Below, piece by piece: positions 11,997-24,110 of a DNA stretch of 64,000 nucleotides. Source of the stretch: Calendula officinalis (taxonomy: Eukaryota; Streptophyta; Magnoliopsida; Asterales; Asteraceae); assembly GCA_963853835.1 (NCBI GenBank), contig OY970820.1:46474907-46538906 (forward strand), in the 5' to 3' direction. The notes beneath the pieces are model-generated. The model saw only the letters and a program-made list of their open reading frames with translations, was not told the origin of the DNA and did not search any database. Position numbers and translations under genes: made by a program. Position 1 is the first letter of the stretch; each line of letters begins with the position of its first letter.

Positions 11997-12665
11997 TTCT
12001 TCCTTAAAACCGATACATCATACTTTGGAAAGCATGACACACACCATGTTCATTCCATACTACGGTTCATTGATTGTATTCGGTTAATCACTAGTTAATT
12101 TTTATTCTTGATAAAAAGAGAATAAAAATAACTTGTGATATTAATGTGAAACGAATCACATTATTCACACATAGAGGTTGAAGGCTTGATGAAGATAAAA
12201 GAAGATGATTTTATTTGTTACATATTTAATCTTTATCAGTTGATTACAGAAGAAAATAAATTATATTTTATTTGAAGAAGAAGTTGAAAGTCTTACTACA
12301 TAAGATGTTATGTATTGTTGTAACTGCAATTTAACAGAATCTTAACGAAAAGATCTGTTGAAGACTAAGATAAGCAAGTCCCTCATACAAGATATGACGT
12401 TGCTGATTACTATATTTAGACGGAATGTGATGCTTAGTTTGAGTTTCTACTTCAACTTCAAATAGAAGATAGTTGGTTTTCAATGTGATTGATATAGTCT
12501 TGAAGAACACAAGAATGATAGCACACTTTTAGGGGAAGAAAAAGTGTTGATCATTCAAGGGGAAGTTCAAGTTTCTCGGATTTATTTGATTATGTCAAAA
12601 AGGGGAAGAGACTTGAAGATTCCTAGCTAATTCTACAAGTTTTGTCAAATCAAATAGGGGAAGAT

Positions 12666-13156
12666 TGTTAGGAATATTTTTATTAATATTCATTAAAGAT
12701 TTGATATGTCAAAACTATTAAACTACAAGGACCTAAGTCGGTGATATGGAGTTCAAGATTTGAATAAAATTTAGGAGATAATGATAATTGTAAAAGATAT
12801 AGTATATCTTGTTTGAATTTAAAAGATTTAGTATTATCTTTTCCTTGTAAGTCTTAGGTTTTCTAGTATATAAAGAAATCTAATGACATAGAATTAGATG
12901 TTCTTGGAACCCACGTTTTAACGTGTTTGTGTGTAAAACCTAAGCTTCAAGATCATTTGATCCTATCTAATGAAAAACCGTTCTACATATTTATATGTAG
13001 AATTGAGGATTTTAATGATGAAAACTTGTTTAGCTATACATATATGTTCAACTAATTCCGCAATTTTGTTATTTGTATATGCTTATTCCAGATCAAGAAC
13101 TAACTATTCTTGAGTCTAAAGATCTACGGTTATATAGAGTTGTTCTAAACTCAACA
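12666..13156 (+). repeat. 3' LTR of the non-autonomous element
   Basis: Same length as the 5' LTR. It starts directly after the polypurine tract and is followed by the target duplication CACCT. Confidence 0.94.
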
Positions 13157-13161
13157 CACCT

Positions 13162-13421
13162 CTTTAATTTTAATCCTAAACTCACTACTACCTTCACTAC
13201 CATCATCACTAGTCACCACCGCCAAACCCGACACCATCACAACTATCACTACTCACAATCTCCAACCACCACCACAATTACTACTCACTACAACTACCCA
13301 CCCCCACCCCCACCATCACTACTCATCATGACCACCCACCACTACTGCCACAACCACTGGCCACCATTACTATTACTACTCACCACACCACCACCATTAC
13401 TACTCACCACCATATAAGTTA
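13162..13421. repeat. ACC/ACT/ATC-rich low-complexity tract
   Basis: Degenerate trinucleotide-type repeat (caccaccattactactcac and similar). Any ORF through it is an artefact of composition. Confidence 0.8.
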
Positions 13422-14527
13422 TAAAACAAAGTAAAATTAAGCAAACAAAATATAATAAGCACAATTTTGTCATTTTACATGGATTCTAAATTTCATTTCC
13501 ACCAAATCAAATTGGTTTGAAACTTTATTTGCTATCAACCAAAACAACTTTTGAATTACGATTCAAAATTTTCTAAAGTAATTCAATTTTCTGATAGATT
13601 TTAATTCCTTCATAAATATTTTACGAACTAAACATGATGATACTACTCTATTTTTTAAAAGTGTTCCAATGCAAGTTGGTATAAAATCATCATAACTCAT
13701 TATAATGAGTTATGGTACCTATTCTTAAGTTATGACATTATTTTAATAGCCGTTACAACCAAATTGTGCATCATACCATTAAGTTATGTCAAATTCAGTT
13801 TTTCTAATATTCGATTTCAGTCTACTTAAGTCCAATTTGTTCCTAACCTAATGCAAACTATACTTTGTATTAGTAATTAAAAAAGGAAAAAGCTAATCGT
13901 TGCCATTAATTAAGGCTGGGTATAGTTAAGGAAAAATTTGTTGCATAAATTTAATGTACTTTAACCACAAAAAAACCACCCCCTATAACTAATCAACTAA
14001 TCCTTAACCATTACCCTAAAAGGCTATGGTTAGCAAATCCCTTTAAAAAAATAAATAAATCATACATTTGTAAAAGCACATGTGGATTAAAAGTAAAATA
14101 AAGGAGGTAATTGATAAAGTATGAAACTAATAATTTAAATTCAAATATTGTAGTGACAGCGTAGATGTGATGTATGATGTATTACTGAAGGGTTTCACAT
14201 GTAAATACGAACAAACTGACAAAAATTAAAATCAGTTTTGCTAACATGCGCACCCCAAATCCAACCATAGCTTCTTAACTACAATTCACAAGTACACTGA
14301 TTATTGCATCATTTTCACTTGTTTTTTTTTTTACTCTCAACCCACAATAATGCAGTAGAAATCAATCAATAATTCCAAGATTTCAAGTTCTTGTCTTTTT
14401 ACAAAAAGGGTTAGTTTCAATTTTCACAAATTTTCCCCTGTTAATTTTGCTCTTCACAAACCCTAATTTCTTAGGTTCTTATTTGCTTATAAAGGTTCGT
14501 GTTTTCTGCATTTGATGCAGAGTAACC
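13422..14527 (+). promoter_or_regulatory. Upstream region of the kelch gene
   Basis: AT-rich, with no ORF. It includes the perfect palindrome actcattataatgagt (near 13698-13712). A pyrimidine-rich 5' leader (about 14320-14520) contains cttctcttcac-like runs and 'aaaccctaattt', a telo-box-like sequence common in plant leaders. The exact transcription start cannot be placed. Confidence 0.4.
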
Positions 14528-17500
14528 ATGTTTGCTTTTTCTCGAAAAGGAAAGAAGCTTGGAAGGTGAGAGCTTTTTATGCATTTAATTTTTTTTTTAT
14601 AAATCTAAATAATACGTTATTACGTACATAAAAATGGAGTAATATATATCAACTGTGTGTATGAGTATATATGATGATAGTACCTGTAATTTTTTCCAAA
14701 TTGCATACAAAAAGAATAGAGCTAAAAGGTTGATTCTTGATGGTTTTTTGGACATTAAGGGAAATTACTTTTTTTTTTTTTTTTTCTTTTTTAATTTTGG
14801 AATTAGAGGAATTAGTTGATTAAACACTCATTGTGGATGGTTAAAGTAGAAATCTTTTTATATTTATGCTTATTTACTAAAACAATTAACACATTTATAA
14901 AAATTTGAACAATTTATTACAAATGGTGTATAATTGGATTCTATTTACTTTATGTAGAGTGAAGGTTCAGCTTTCTGATTCTGCTGGCACTCGTAGTCCT
15001 GTTCGACATCCCAAACGCACAAATAATTTCCTTGTAAGAACTTAATCTATGCATTAATTTTCTTAAAATATTAAAAATGATTTTTATATATATTATTTTG
15101 TGTAAAATCATAGGGTGATAGTGTGACAAGTGCAATTAATGAGCATGATGATAATAACCAATGTTCAGCTGAGATAGAATATTCAACATCTGGGAATAAT
15201 GAAGGATGGATAAAGCTTTCGACTAATGGAGATAAACCTGCACCTCGGTTTAATGTAAAACATTTTTTAATTATCATATAAAGATTGTAGTTTTATACTT
15301 TTTTTAGAGGTGGTGAAATGGGCGGGTCGGGTGAGTTGGGTATTGGGTCAAAACGGGTTGGATTCGGTTGACCTGAAACACATTCCGTTTAGGAGTTTTA
15401 AGTTATTTTTTAAATGATTAGTATGTCAAATATGGTTTCAATAAGGAAAGATTGTCAAGAAAGGTAACTAGAAATAGCGAATTTGACAATGTCGGGTATA
15501 CTACAAATTTTCTAGCTCATAAAAGGATTGAGAGTTTAAATTTCGCAAAGAAAAAAAGAAAGTTTTGTCAAAATTGAACCATATTTGGGTCCCTAAATTT
15601 ATCAAAAACTGAACTTTCACTCCTGAATTTTTCAAAAGTTGAACTTTGTCTCATTAACTTGTGAAAAGAATGAACTTTCTGTCCTTTATTTGTCTAAATT
15701 TGAACTTTCACTCCTCTTGTCAAATTAGAGATCTTTTGGTTACCTTTCTTGACTATTTTCCCTTTCAAAAACGATCTATAATCTTGTATTAAATGATTTA
15801 TAAGCTTTTATGAATTAAATATACACGTTGGACTAGTTTCGACCCGTGTGACGTTTTAGGTAATATATAAACCAGTTTGACTTGTTAGAGATAAAGTATA
15901 ACCCGGATTGACCCGTTTAAGGTTGCCACCTCTAAGTTTATTAAGACAATCCTATGAACAGTTTAAGGTTGTCTTAATTTGTAATAATGGTTTACCCTTT
16001 TGTCCTGAGTAGCATGCAGCAGCTGTAATTGGAAAAAAGATGATTATTGTCGGTGGTGAATCTGGAAACGGGTTTTTAGATGACGTACAGGTCGAATAAT
16101 CTAATTTTTTTCTTTTTTTTGTCTGTAATCACAAAAATCATACTATTTTAATTGATATATTATAAAATCTAAAGGGTATTCTTTTTATTTCAGGTTCTGA
16201 ATTTTGAGAATTTTTCATGGACGACAGCTTCATCAAGACTGTACCTTTCACCATCTAGTCTTCAACTAAAGATTCCAGCATGCAAGGGTCATTGTCTGGT
16301 ATATATATTGCTATTTTTCCTTTTATTTCTGAACTAAGTTTTCATATATAATATTATGATGTAGCAATTTACTTTTTTTATTTATTTATTTATTTTATAA
16401 TATTAGGTGCCTTGGGGGAAAAAGGTGCTTCTGATTGGAGGACGAACTACCCCACCAAGTGATCGAGTATCAGGTTGTTCAATCTTACCAATTTTCACTT
16501 TTTAGTATTTTTATTTAATTTTATTTTTATTTCTCAAAAAGCAGAATGGGTCAAATGGGTTGAATGTCACCCAAAGGTCTATATTTAATCATCGGGAAAA
16601 TGTCATAAAGTAGTAACATACTTTAAGTAGTGGTCCGTTTTGGTAATTATAACCTTTTGAGGACCGTTTTAGTAATTACTATAAGTTTTTAGCTTGACTA
16701 TATTTGTTATTATAATGTTAAAAACGTTAAAAAAGTTCTTTTAATTACCAGATATGGAAAAAACTTGTAATCACCGAAAGTATGTTCCTATTTTATGACA
16801 TTTGCCTGTAATCATACAACCTCCTAAGTCGTTCTATTCATAAATTTTATTATGGTAATAATATTGATTTTGTAATCACTAAAACACATTGATTGCTTTT
16901 ACAAAAAGTTTTAAAATGGACAAAAGTGCTAAAATGGCGACTTTGCAGTTTGGGCATTTGATGCAGAAACAGAGTGTTGGTCTCTTATGGAAGCAAAAGG
17001 AGATATCCCAGTAACTTTTCACTCACTCATTTATTAATTAAATTATTATTTTTTATGAACAGCAAATTTATTAATTAAATAATATTTTCCATATTTGAAA
17101 TATTTTTAATTGAATAAAACTTTAGGTTGCACGTAGTGGTCACACTGTAGTTCGGGCGGGGTCTGCTTTAATCTTATTTGGAGGCGAGGATATAAAAAGG
17201 AGAAAATTAAATGATTTACATATGTTTGATCTTAAATCACTCACATGGCTTCCTCTTCATTGCACGTAAGAATCTTTCAATTTTTTTAATTTGAGATATA
17301 GTTAAACATATATACTTGTAAAATATTTTTTTGGTTCAGATTATGATAACATGTGAAAGTTAGAGTTTTTGTATTTATGTTACATTAATAATTTATATAG
17401 TTCCTTTTAAAGATTTGTAACGTTCTCCACAAGTCGAGAAAAAGTTAGGGTGGCGATTTTTGACCCGATTTATATAGTTACTTACTTTTAAATCATTATT

Positions 17501-20500
17501 TCTCCTTCAAAAGAAATATTTGTGCCCAAATTAATTTACAAAAAAAATTAAAATATTTAGGCAAAAATGTTCTAGGTCAACCAACCTAACCCGTTTCGCC
17601 CGTTACCCAACTTCCCATTTTCCACTACCAGAAAAAGGTTCATTTTGGGCAAGTGAGAAAATTCAGTTATTTCCGACCAAACCTTTATTTTTGAACCTTT
17701 CTATTAAATTTAATTATTTTCACCACTAGAAAAAAGTTTAATCTTTATATAAATTTATTATATTATCAACTAAACTTTGTTTATGAATCTTTATATAATT
17801 GTTAGGGGACCTGGGCCTTCTGCAAGGTGTAACCATGTGGCAGCTCTTTATGATGATAAATTACTTCTTGTATTTGGAGGGACTTCAAAGTCTAAATCTT
17901 TAAACGATTTGTACTCCCTTGACTTTGAAACGGTCAATTTTCTCTCTCCTTTGACTATCTAAAAAAGTCCCATTTTTAGCTCATAAAAGATGCATATTTT
18001 ATTTTTCAGATGATGTGGTCAAGAATTAAGATAAAGGGTTTCCATCCATCACCTCGAGCTGGTTGTTGTGGAGTTTTGTGTGGAACAAAATGGTATATTG
18101 CGGGTGGTGGTAGTAGAAAAAAACGTACGTTTTCTAAACCAACATATAATAAATATTGTATATTTATGAAGTTGTATTTTTTGTATGCGATGATGTAAAA
18201 CTGCTACCTTTTTCTTGAATTAATTCAAGATTGAAATCATGAGATTGTGTATCACCTTGATCATATTTCCGTTTATACCCAAATAGATGCCACAAAGTTA
18301 TAAAATTACAAAAAGCCCCCAACTCTAACTAATTAAAATAATAGTTCAAATGTGAAATACAAAATTTACCATTCTAAATCACTTCAATAAGAGAAAGCTG
18401 CATTTTAAACGACGAGTTTATTGTTTTTTTTAACTTCTCATTTTATTTAGTATTTGAATTATTTAAAATTGTTAAAGTTAGGGGAGGGGCACGCTAGTCA
18501 TTTTTCTACTTTCCTGAATATACTTGGCCCGAATTGGATAAACGAAAAAAGATGCATTCTTGGGTGGTCTAAATGGAAAAAATGAATATTTGGTTAATCT
18601 CAAAATTAATAATCATTATATTAAAAATCTGTTATTATATAATTTTGGTGTTACTTTAAATAGGGCATGCAGAGATATTGGTATATGATATCCTAAAAGT
18701 GGAGTGGTCTGTTGTTCACACATCATCCCAACAGTCCATCACCACAAATAAGGTATTATTTTTCAATTTTAATTTTATTTAATTTTAATTTTAATTTTAA
18801 TATATCTTTGTTTATTGACGGATAAATAGTCGCTTCACAGGGCTTTAGTCTCGTGCTTTTACAAAAAAAGGACACAGAATATCTGGTTGCTTTTGGCGGT
18901 CTCAAAAAGGAGCCATCAGATCAGGTCAAAAACCAAAATACAAATATCATGGAATGTAAAAAGACCATTTTACCCCTTATTTGATTTCAAATTTATTATT
19001 CATGTTACAGGTTGAAGCACTAATAATGGAAAAGAATGAATCATCCACTAGTCGAAGAATGACAATACTTTCTGAAAAACGCATGGGGCCCGCAGTTGGG
19101 CCCGTGAGTAGTCTCGGGAGACAAAATTTGGCTGCTGCAATCGAACATCATGGTTCGGGTAGAAAATCTTTGTCTGAATCATTGTTGGTGGATTCAAATC
19201 ATGGTAATGTTTCACATAGGAAAGAACATGTTGATGAGGATATTATTCCAGCAACTTTGGAAGATGAACCATCCTCATTGGTAAACCCCCTTTTACCCTT
19301 TTTATAACCTAATTTGATACGCTTTTACTCTCATGTAACAATCATCTCTTTTTTCACAAGAACTTTCTTTTTTGGTCATTTTATTTGTTTATCTATTAAT
19401 TACATAAAAAATTAAGGGATAATTTCATATACGTCCTTGCAAACTTTCAATATTGCGTATATGTCCTTGTAAACTTCAATATTACGTATATATCATTCCA
19501 AAACCTCATAATTCTCTTATATATCCTTTTACCTAATCTAAAAATATTTAAATCCTTTAAAATTTTTAAAATATAAATCCTAATCCTAATCTAAATTAAT
19601 GGTAAAATAGCTTAAGAACCCTTGACGAAAGAAAATGCAATTATCGAATTTGGCAAGATAATGCCCTTAAAGAAAGAAAAAAACGTTGACTTTTAAGGGT
19701 ATTTAGGGCATTTTACCATTATTTTATATTAAGATTTATGTTTTTTAAACTTTACATGATTTAAATATCATTATGTATGGTAAAAGGATATATGCGGAAT
19801 TTTGAGATTTTGAAAGGATATATAAGTAATAATGAAGTTTACAATGATATATACATAATATTGTAAGTTTGCACGGACGTATATGAAATTATCCCAAAAA
19901 ATAGAATTTGACAAATGCATAACCTAACTTATCTTTTTATATTTTTTATGTAATTTCAGCCAATGGAGAATTCTTCCATAACCGAGCCCGAAACCACCGA
20001 AAAAGGCGACAAAGAAAGAACCGAAGACACCATTTTATTTCAAGAAAATGATGGAAAATCAGGGTTTTTTCCGGGTTCTTCAAGTATATACCAATTATAT
20101 GAAATAAAAATGTCGGCTTTAGCGAGAAAGAACGGTATTCTAGAAGCACAATTAGCGACAGCATTGGCTGGTCGCGAGTCTGCTGAAAAGAATCTTTCGG
20201 CGGTTATAAAAAGCCGACAAGAAGTTGAGAAAAGATTAGCCGACAATTTGAAAGATATGGAACTCATGAAAGAGAAATTAGTTTTGGTTGAAATGGCACA
20301 AGAAGAAGCAAATAGTTTGTCAAATATTGTGCATTCGGATCATGTTAGGTTAGAGCATGATGTGGCGTTTTTAAAGGCGGTTTTGGATGATACACAAAAG
20401 GTAATAATGTAGATATTATTTTTATATTTTTAGAGGTCGAAAATGTGTTCGGTTGGTTGGGTAAGATGTCGAAACGGGTTTTGGTTAAAATGTTTGATTT

Positions 20501-21564
20501 TTTTCATGGGTCGGATTGGGTTTGCCCGAATGACTTCTTGTACAAGATTAACATTTTTTTACCATTAGTTAGTGTAGAATATGATTATAGAAATTACGTA
20601 GTATTTAATTTCAACAATTATTTTGATGATGCCCAAAGGGTAATGTACATAATATATTCTAGAGGTAGATATATTAGGTTGGGTTGGGTAACAAGTAACT
20701 TTTTAGCATGGTTCAAAATGGGTGGATTAGGTCGACACTTTTTCTCCAAAATTATTAATTTTTATAAATAATTAGTGTGTCAAATATGAATATAGATATT
20801 ATTTAATTTCAACATTTTTCCGGATTATACACAAAATGCAATATAAATATTTTGGGTAACGGGTCAAAACTGGTTCAGGTTAAAATTCTTTTCTAAGCAT
20901 GTTTCTAAATTGCCAAGATTGGTTGACATGGACACTTTTTCTCCAAATTTATTAATTATTTTTATAGTTATTTTTTGGATGTTACACAATGGGTAATGCA
21001 TATTATTTTTGTTAGAGGTGGAATTATGATTAGGGTTGGGTAACACATCAAAAAGGGGATGGGGATAATATGGTCAAAATTGCCAATATTGGTTTCACCG
21101 AGAATTTATTTGCCCAAAATTCTTAAATTGTATAAATAAATAATGTGTAGATTATAAAACTTATAATTATTAACTTGTTTTTTGATTAAAATGTTTAGGA
21201 TATTTTATGCATTACAAATAACATTAAGCAACTTTCTACTTGCTCGACCTGTTACATAACCGAAATCTACCCATTCATAAGAGAATGGTTGAAATGGCCA
21301 CATCTGATAAATGTATCTTTTTTGGGTTTATTATTTTTTTTTCATTTAGGAATTGCATTCGACTAGAGGAGTCCTCTCAGGAGAAAGAGCAAGAGCATTT
21401 CAGCTACAGGTACCTACGTTTATGAGCACAGTTCAAGGGCATTTTAGGTATTTTATTATAAATCTTTGATTGATGATATGCAGGTTGAAGTATTCCATCT
21501 GAAGCAAAGACTGCAATCAATGGAGAATCGAACACCAACGCCTAGAAAACCATTCCATGGATGA
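14528..21564 (+). CDS. Kelch-repeat (galactose oxidase/kelch superfamily) protein, 16 exons, 657 aa
   Basis: Coding exons: 14528-14565, 14958-15033, 15114-15254, 16013-16090, 16194-16298, 16407-16473, 16949-17010, 17126-17265, 17806-17932, 18010-18124, 18664-18752, 18841-18924, 19011-19280, 19960-20400, 21350-21409 and 21484-21564. All introns are GT-AG and every phase closes, giving 657 residues. The N-terminus is short and basic (MFAFSRKGKKLGR). Six or so kelch blades cover about residues 75-375, with VGGESGNGFLDDV, LIGGRTTPPSDRV, LFGGEDIKRRKLNDLHMFDL, VFGGTSKSKSLNDLYSLDF and IAGGGSRKKR. A low-complexity linker follows, then a charged coiled coil (about 500-645), ending TPRKPFHG. Kelch propellers usually bind protein partners and the coiled coil suggests self-association; the exact role is not known to me. 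From memory it resembles the Arabidopsis AT5G18590-type kelch proteins. It lacks the acyl-CoA-binding domain of ACBP4/5, which share kelch plus coiled coil. It appears intact. Confidence 0.93.
15305..15934. mobile_element. hAT-type MITE in kelch intron 3 (interrupted by another MITE)
   Basis: Ends TAGAGGTGG...CCACCTCTA, with GGGTC/ACCCG-rich subterminal regions. The putative 8-bp target duplications are actttttt and agtttatt (6/8 match). A second element is inserted at 15445-15762. Confidence 0.7.
15445..15762. mobile_element. Mutator-type MITE nested in the hAT MITE
   Basis: Terminal inverted repeats share GTCAAGAAAGGTAAC (left at 15453; right as its reverse complement near 15740). Flanks are TTTCAATAA (15436-15444) and TTTCAAAAA (15763-15771), an 8/9 match and the size expected for Mutator-like elements. 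Confidence 0.7.
16593..16806. mobile_element. Mutator-type MITE in kelch intron 6
   Basis: Inverted ends of about 30 bp (AAATGTCATAAA...AACATACTTT on the left, the complement on the right). Flanks are tttaatcat (16584-16592) and tgtaatcat (16807-16815), an 8/9-bp target duplication. Confidence 0.75.
19416..19895. mobile_element. Long-TIR Mutator-type MITE in kelch intron 13
   Basis: 480 bp with inverted repeats of roughly 110-120 bp starting GGGATAATTTCATATACGTC at both ends. The candidate 9-bp duplications aaaaattaa/aaaaaatag match imperfectly. The body is AT-rich and non-coding. Confidence 0.75.
20432..21180 (+). repeat. Degenerate ~190-bp tandem repeat in kelch intron 14
   Basis: About four diverged copies start near 20432, 20661, 20851 and 21016. 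Each has agaggt, gggttgggtaac-like and tctccaaaattattaattt-like blocks in the same order. ORFs in it are accidental. The last one to two copies are also present in the duplicated segment at 57735-58010. Confidence 0.6.
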
Positions 21565-21937
21565 TTTTATTCTCATGATAATTATGATCTTATGTAAATT
21601 TAAACTTTATTTTTGCTCCAAATGTTAAATTGAAGGTACAATTTATGTTCCTGTTTATATTTTGCGATACATAACAAGATGATGCCAATGACAAGATTTA
21701 AACTTTATCTATGCTGTCAATGAATGGATCCAATGAAATGAATCATAATCATATCCATGATATGGATTTATCCAAATAATTTAAACATTATTAACTTAGG
21801 GAGGTTTTAAATGTATCTAATAAAGAAGTTGATCATACGTAATGAATAAGTTTCACATAACTTACGCATGTAAAACATTATATTGTTAAATGGGACTAAA
21901 ATAAAATAAAATAAAATGTACATTTATCAATTTAATA

Positions 21938-22250
21938 CTTTCTCCGTATCAAAATAAGTGACACAAACTGGCTTACACGTTTTTTGAGATAAAAGATTAA
22001 AGTAGAGGTTAAAATAGATTAAAGTACATAGTTAGTGGAGGATAGGTACCATTTTTCTTGAATAAAGTGATATTAATGAGTTTTAAAAGTAAAAGTAAGG
22101 GTATAAGGGTAATTTCACTTTATTAAAGTGGGTAGTTAGTGGGTATGGGTCCCATTATTTTTACCAAATAAGGTAAATTTTCAAAGTGTGTCACTTATTT
22201 TGATACACCTTAAAATGGAAAGTGTGTCACTTATTTTGATACGGAGGAAG
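21938..22250. mobile_element. Stowaway-like MITE (Tc1/mariner)
   Basis: Inverted ends of about 29 bp with CTCCGTATCAAAATAAGTGA, flanked by TA on both sides (21936-21937, 22251-22252). The right end is partly duplicated internally (22177-22206). Absent from the duplicated copy 2. Confidence 0.88.
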
Positions 22251-22302
22251 TAACTTATTTCAATACATCGTTATGAGTAGAGATGCACAAAACCGGGTTT
22301 GA

Positions 22303-22500
22303 CCGTACCCTAACCGGTCAAAGAAACCGAACCAGTTATGGTCAACGAATTTGTAACCGGTTACAACAAAAACCGGTTAGGGTTAGTACCCGATTTTATG
22401 GGCTGAAAACCGCACCCGATCGTAACCGGTTAGGGTCGGGTCCTAACCGGTTCGGGTATAATACCCGAAAAAAACCGGTTAGACCGGTTATTTTATAATT
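22303..22500. repeat. Left subterminal AACCGGTTA array of the hAT element
   Basis: Around seven to eight AACCGGTTA/TAACCGGT sites in 200 bp. The motif is near-palindromic. A matching array lies at 23890-24110. Such subterminal arrays are where BED-finger hAT transposases usually bind. Confidence 0.8.
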
Positions 22501-22684
22501 CATTGGTTTTTTTTGTCGTAATTCGATTAAACACAATTTAACGTTAAAGGGAAAACACAAACATTCATTAAACACTAAAACATTCAAATACAAACCATTA
22601 AACATGAAATACGAAAGTTCGAAATTCGAAACAATAAGATTAAAAGTACAAATCATCGTTTTTTTGCCGAAAAGTTCGCAACCA

Positions 22685-23728
22685 TTAGTCTTCGTCATCT
22701 TCCTCTTCCTCTTGATCCTCTTGTTGTGGGTCGTTATCTTCATATTCATAACCATCGGAGCTTGATGCGCGGGAGGATTCATCTTGAGTGATTTCTTCAT
22801 CCGAAAGTGATATTGCAAGACCTTCTTGTACTTCCATATCGTGAAGTTCTTCTTCAACGTCAAATTCCTTCTCTAGTGTTTGTACGTTTTGTATACGCTC
22901 CGCTGCATCCAAGTGATCCTTCAAGCAAATGCACATCTCCAAAGACGCCGGTGTGAGTCTTGTTCTCCGAATAGATAATATCCTGCCACTAAGAGAAAAA
23001 GCCGATTCCGAAGCTACCATAGAAGCTTGGACACTTAGTAAATCTCTGGCCATGGCGCTTAGAATGGGAAATTGAGGTTCCCGTTCTTTCCACCAAGCCA
23101 ATATATCAAACTTTCCGATTTCTTGAGGAGTCATATTGCCTAAAAAATTTGTTCCTACATATCTCGCCAATTCGCTATTCGCAGATTGTTGACTACTCTC
23201 ACCCCTAGCCCGTTTAGTCGTTTCTTGTCTTATAGTGTTATATAAATTGGCTAATGGGTCTTGCGAAATCTCATAGGTTCCAAACATTGGGGCAAATGAA
23301 CTTGAAGATGCATTAGGTGAACCATACTTTTCAAAATAAACCCTCGTCAAGCGAGGGTTGTCAAAGTGGTTGAACGGAAATCCTTGTTGAATCACGAACT
23401 TTGCCATCTCTAGTTGACAACGTTCCGCTTGGTACGAAAACAAACCACCGTCTCGTGCCATAGTAGCTTGACCCTCTTCTTGTGAGCTTTTGAGTGACTC
23501 GCAATGTTTTTCAAAATGTAGCCTCAACGTCGTGTTGGATTGATGTCCAATCAATTTGTTGCATTTTCTACATTGGCCCTTTAATGAACCATCGCTCATC
23601 TTCACGAGCCAAAAGTGTCCCCAAATCTCGGGATTTCGTTTCGTTTCTAAAATTTCAACAACCGTGGGTTGTGTTGCTTCATTTGTAGAACCGACCCCGG
23701 TGAAACCGTGACTACTTTCAGTTGCCAT
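22685..23728 (-). CDS. hAT transposase with BED zinc finger and dimerisation domain, catalytic core deleted
   Basis: Open frame of 347 residues from ATG 23728 (MATESSHGF); upstream in-frame codons (to 23788) probably belong to the leader. The BED-type zinc finger spans about residues 30-75 (W-GHFWLVK, CRKC, HFEKHC). The hAT C-terminal dimerisation region spans about 205-285 (FDILAWWKEREPQFPILSAM, ASESAFSLSGRIL). The end is acidic (EDEEEE-type). RICESLEEPER-like hAT transposases run about 650-700 residues with an RNase H-fold core between these parts; here that core is missing with the frame kept open. It could still bind the element ends and dimerise but should not cut. A TATA box lies at 23791-23799 on this strand. 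Confidence 0.85.
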   Translation of the reverse strand: MATESSHGFTGVGSTNEATQPTVVEILETKRNPEIWGHFWLVKMSDGSLKGQCRKCNKLIGHQSNTTLRLHFEKHCESLKSSQEEGQATMARDGGLFSYQAERCQLEMAKFVIQQGFPFNHFDNPRLTRVYFEKYGSPNASSSSFAPMFGTYEISQDPLANLYNTIRQETTKRARGESSQQSANSELARYVGTNFLGNMTPQEIGKFDILAWWKEREPQFPILSAMARDLLSVQASMVASESAFSLSGRILSIRRTRLTPASLEMCICLKDHLDAAERIQNVQTLEKEFDVEEELHDMEVQEGLAISLSDEEITQDESSRASSSDGYEYEDNDPQQEDQEEEEDDED

Positions 23729-23790
23729 TAGCAAGCTTTTTTGTTTTTTGAGAGTGTTTGAGTGTTGTGAATCAACCAAATACAACATAC

Positions 23791-23799
23791 ATATATATA
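23791..23799 (-). promoter_or_regulatory. TATA box of the hAT transposase gene
   Basis: Atatatata on the minus strand, about 65 bp upstream of ATG 23728. Confidence 0.6.
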
Positions 23800-23889
23800 G
23801 GGATGTTTATGGGGGCAAAATGGTCAAAAAAAACCCAAAAAAAAGCAAGTCCCGAGCTCCAACGGTCATAAGACCGTTTTTTTCTGCTG

Positions 23890-24110
23890 GCAACGTTCAA
23901 AACCGGGTACAAACCGGTTTTTCTAACCGGTTACAACGGTCTTCAATCGGGTCGGGTGCTAGTAACCGGTTTCTGCCGGTTACAACGGCTATAATGCCAA
24001 ACCGGGTACTAACCGGCCGGGTAGGGAATAACCGAACCGGTTATTCTAAAAACCGGTTATGATCGGTTAAGGTTTCGGTTCCATTTTCGGGTCGGGTCGG
24101 GTAACCGGGT
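23890..24110. repeat. Right subterminal AACCGGTTA array of the hAT element
   Basis: Repeated AACCGGTT and CCGGTTACAACGG units, mirroring the left array. Confidence 0.8.

Larger units (their letters stand above)
10869..13156 (+). mobile_element. Complete non-autonomous copia-type LTR retrotransposon, 2,288 bp
   Basis: Two 491-bp LTRs (10869-11359 and 12666-13156) begin TGTTAGGAAT and end CTCAACA. They are flanked by the 5-bp duplication CACCT (10864-10868 and 13157-13161). A primer-binding site TTGGTATCAGAGCA (11361-11374), matching initiator Met-tRNA, follows the left LTR, and the purine tract aggggaaga (12656-12664) precedes the right one. The 1.3-kb interior has no coding capacity. By eye the LTRs differ at about seven positions, so the insertion is young. 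It must depend on an autonomous copia for proteins. Confidence 0.95.

Noticed and set aside
13073..13417. 114-codon open frame after the small LTR element
   Set aside because: It starts inside the 3' LTR and runs through a His/Thr/Pro trinucleotide-type repeat; composition explains it.
20445..20771. 108-codon frame in kelch intron 14
   Set aside because: It lies within a degenerate tandem repeat and does not fit the exon phases of the gene.
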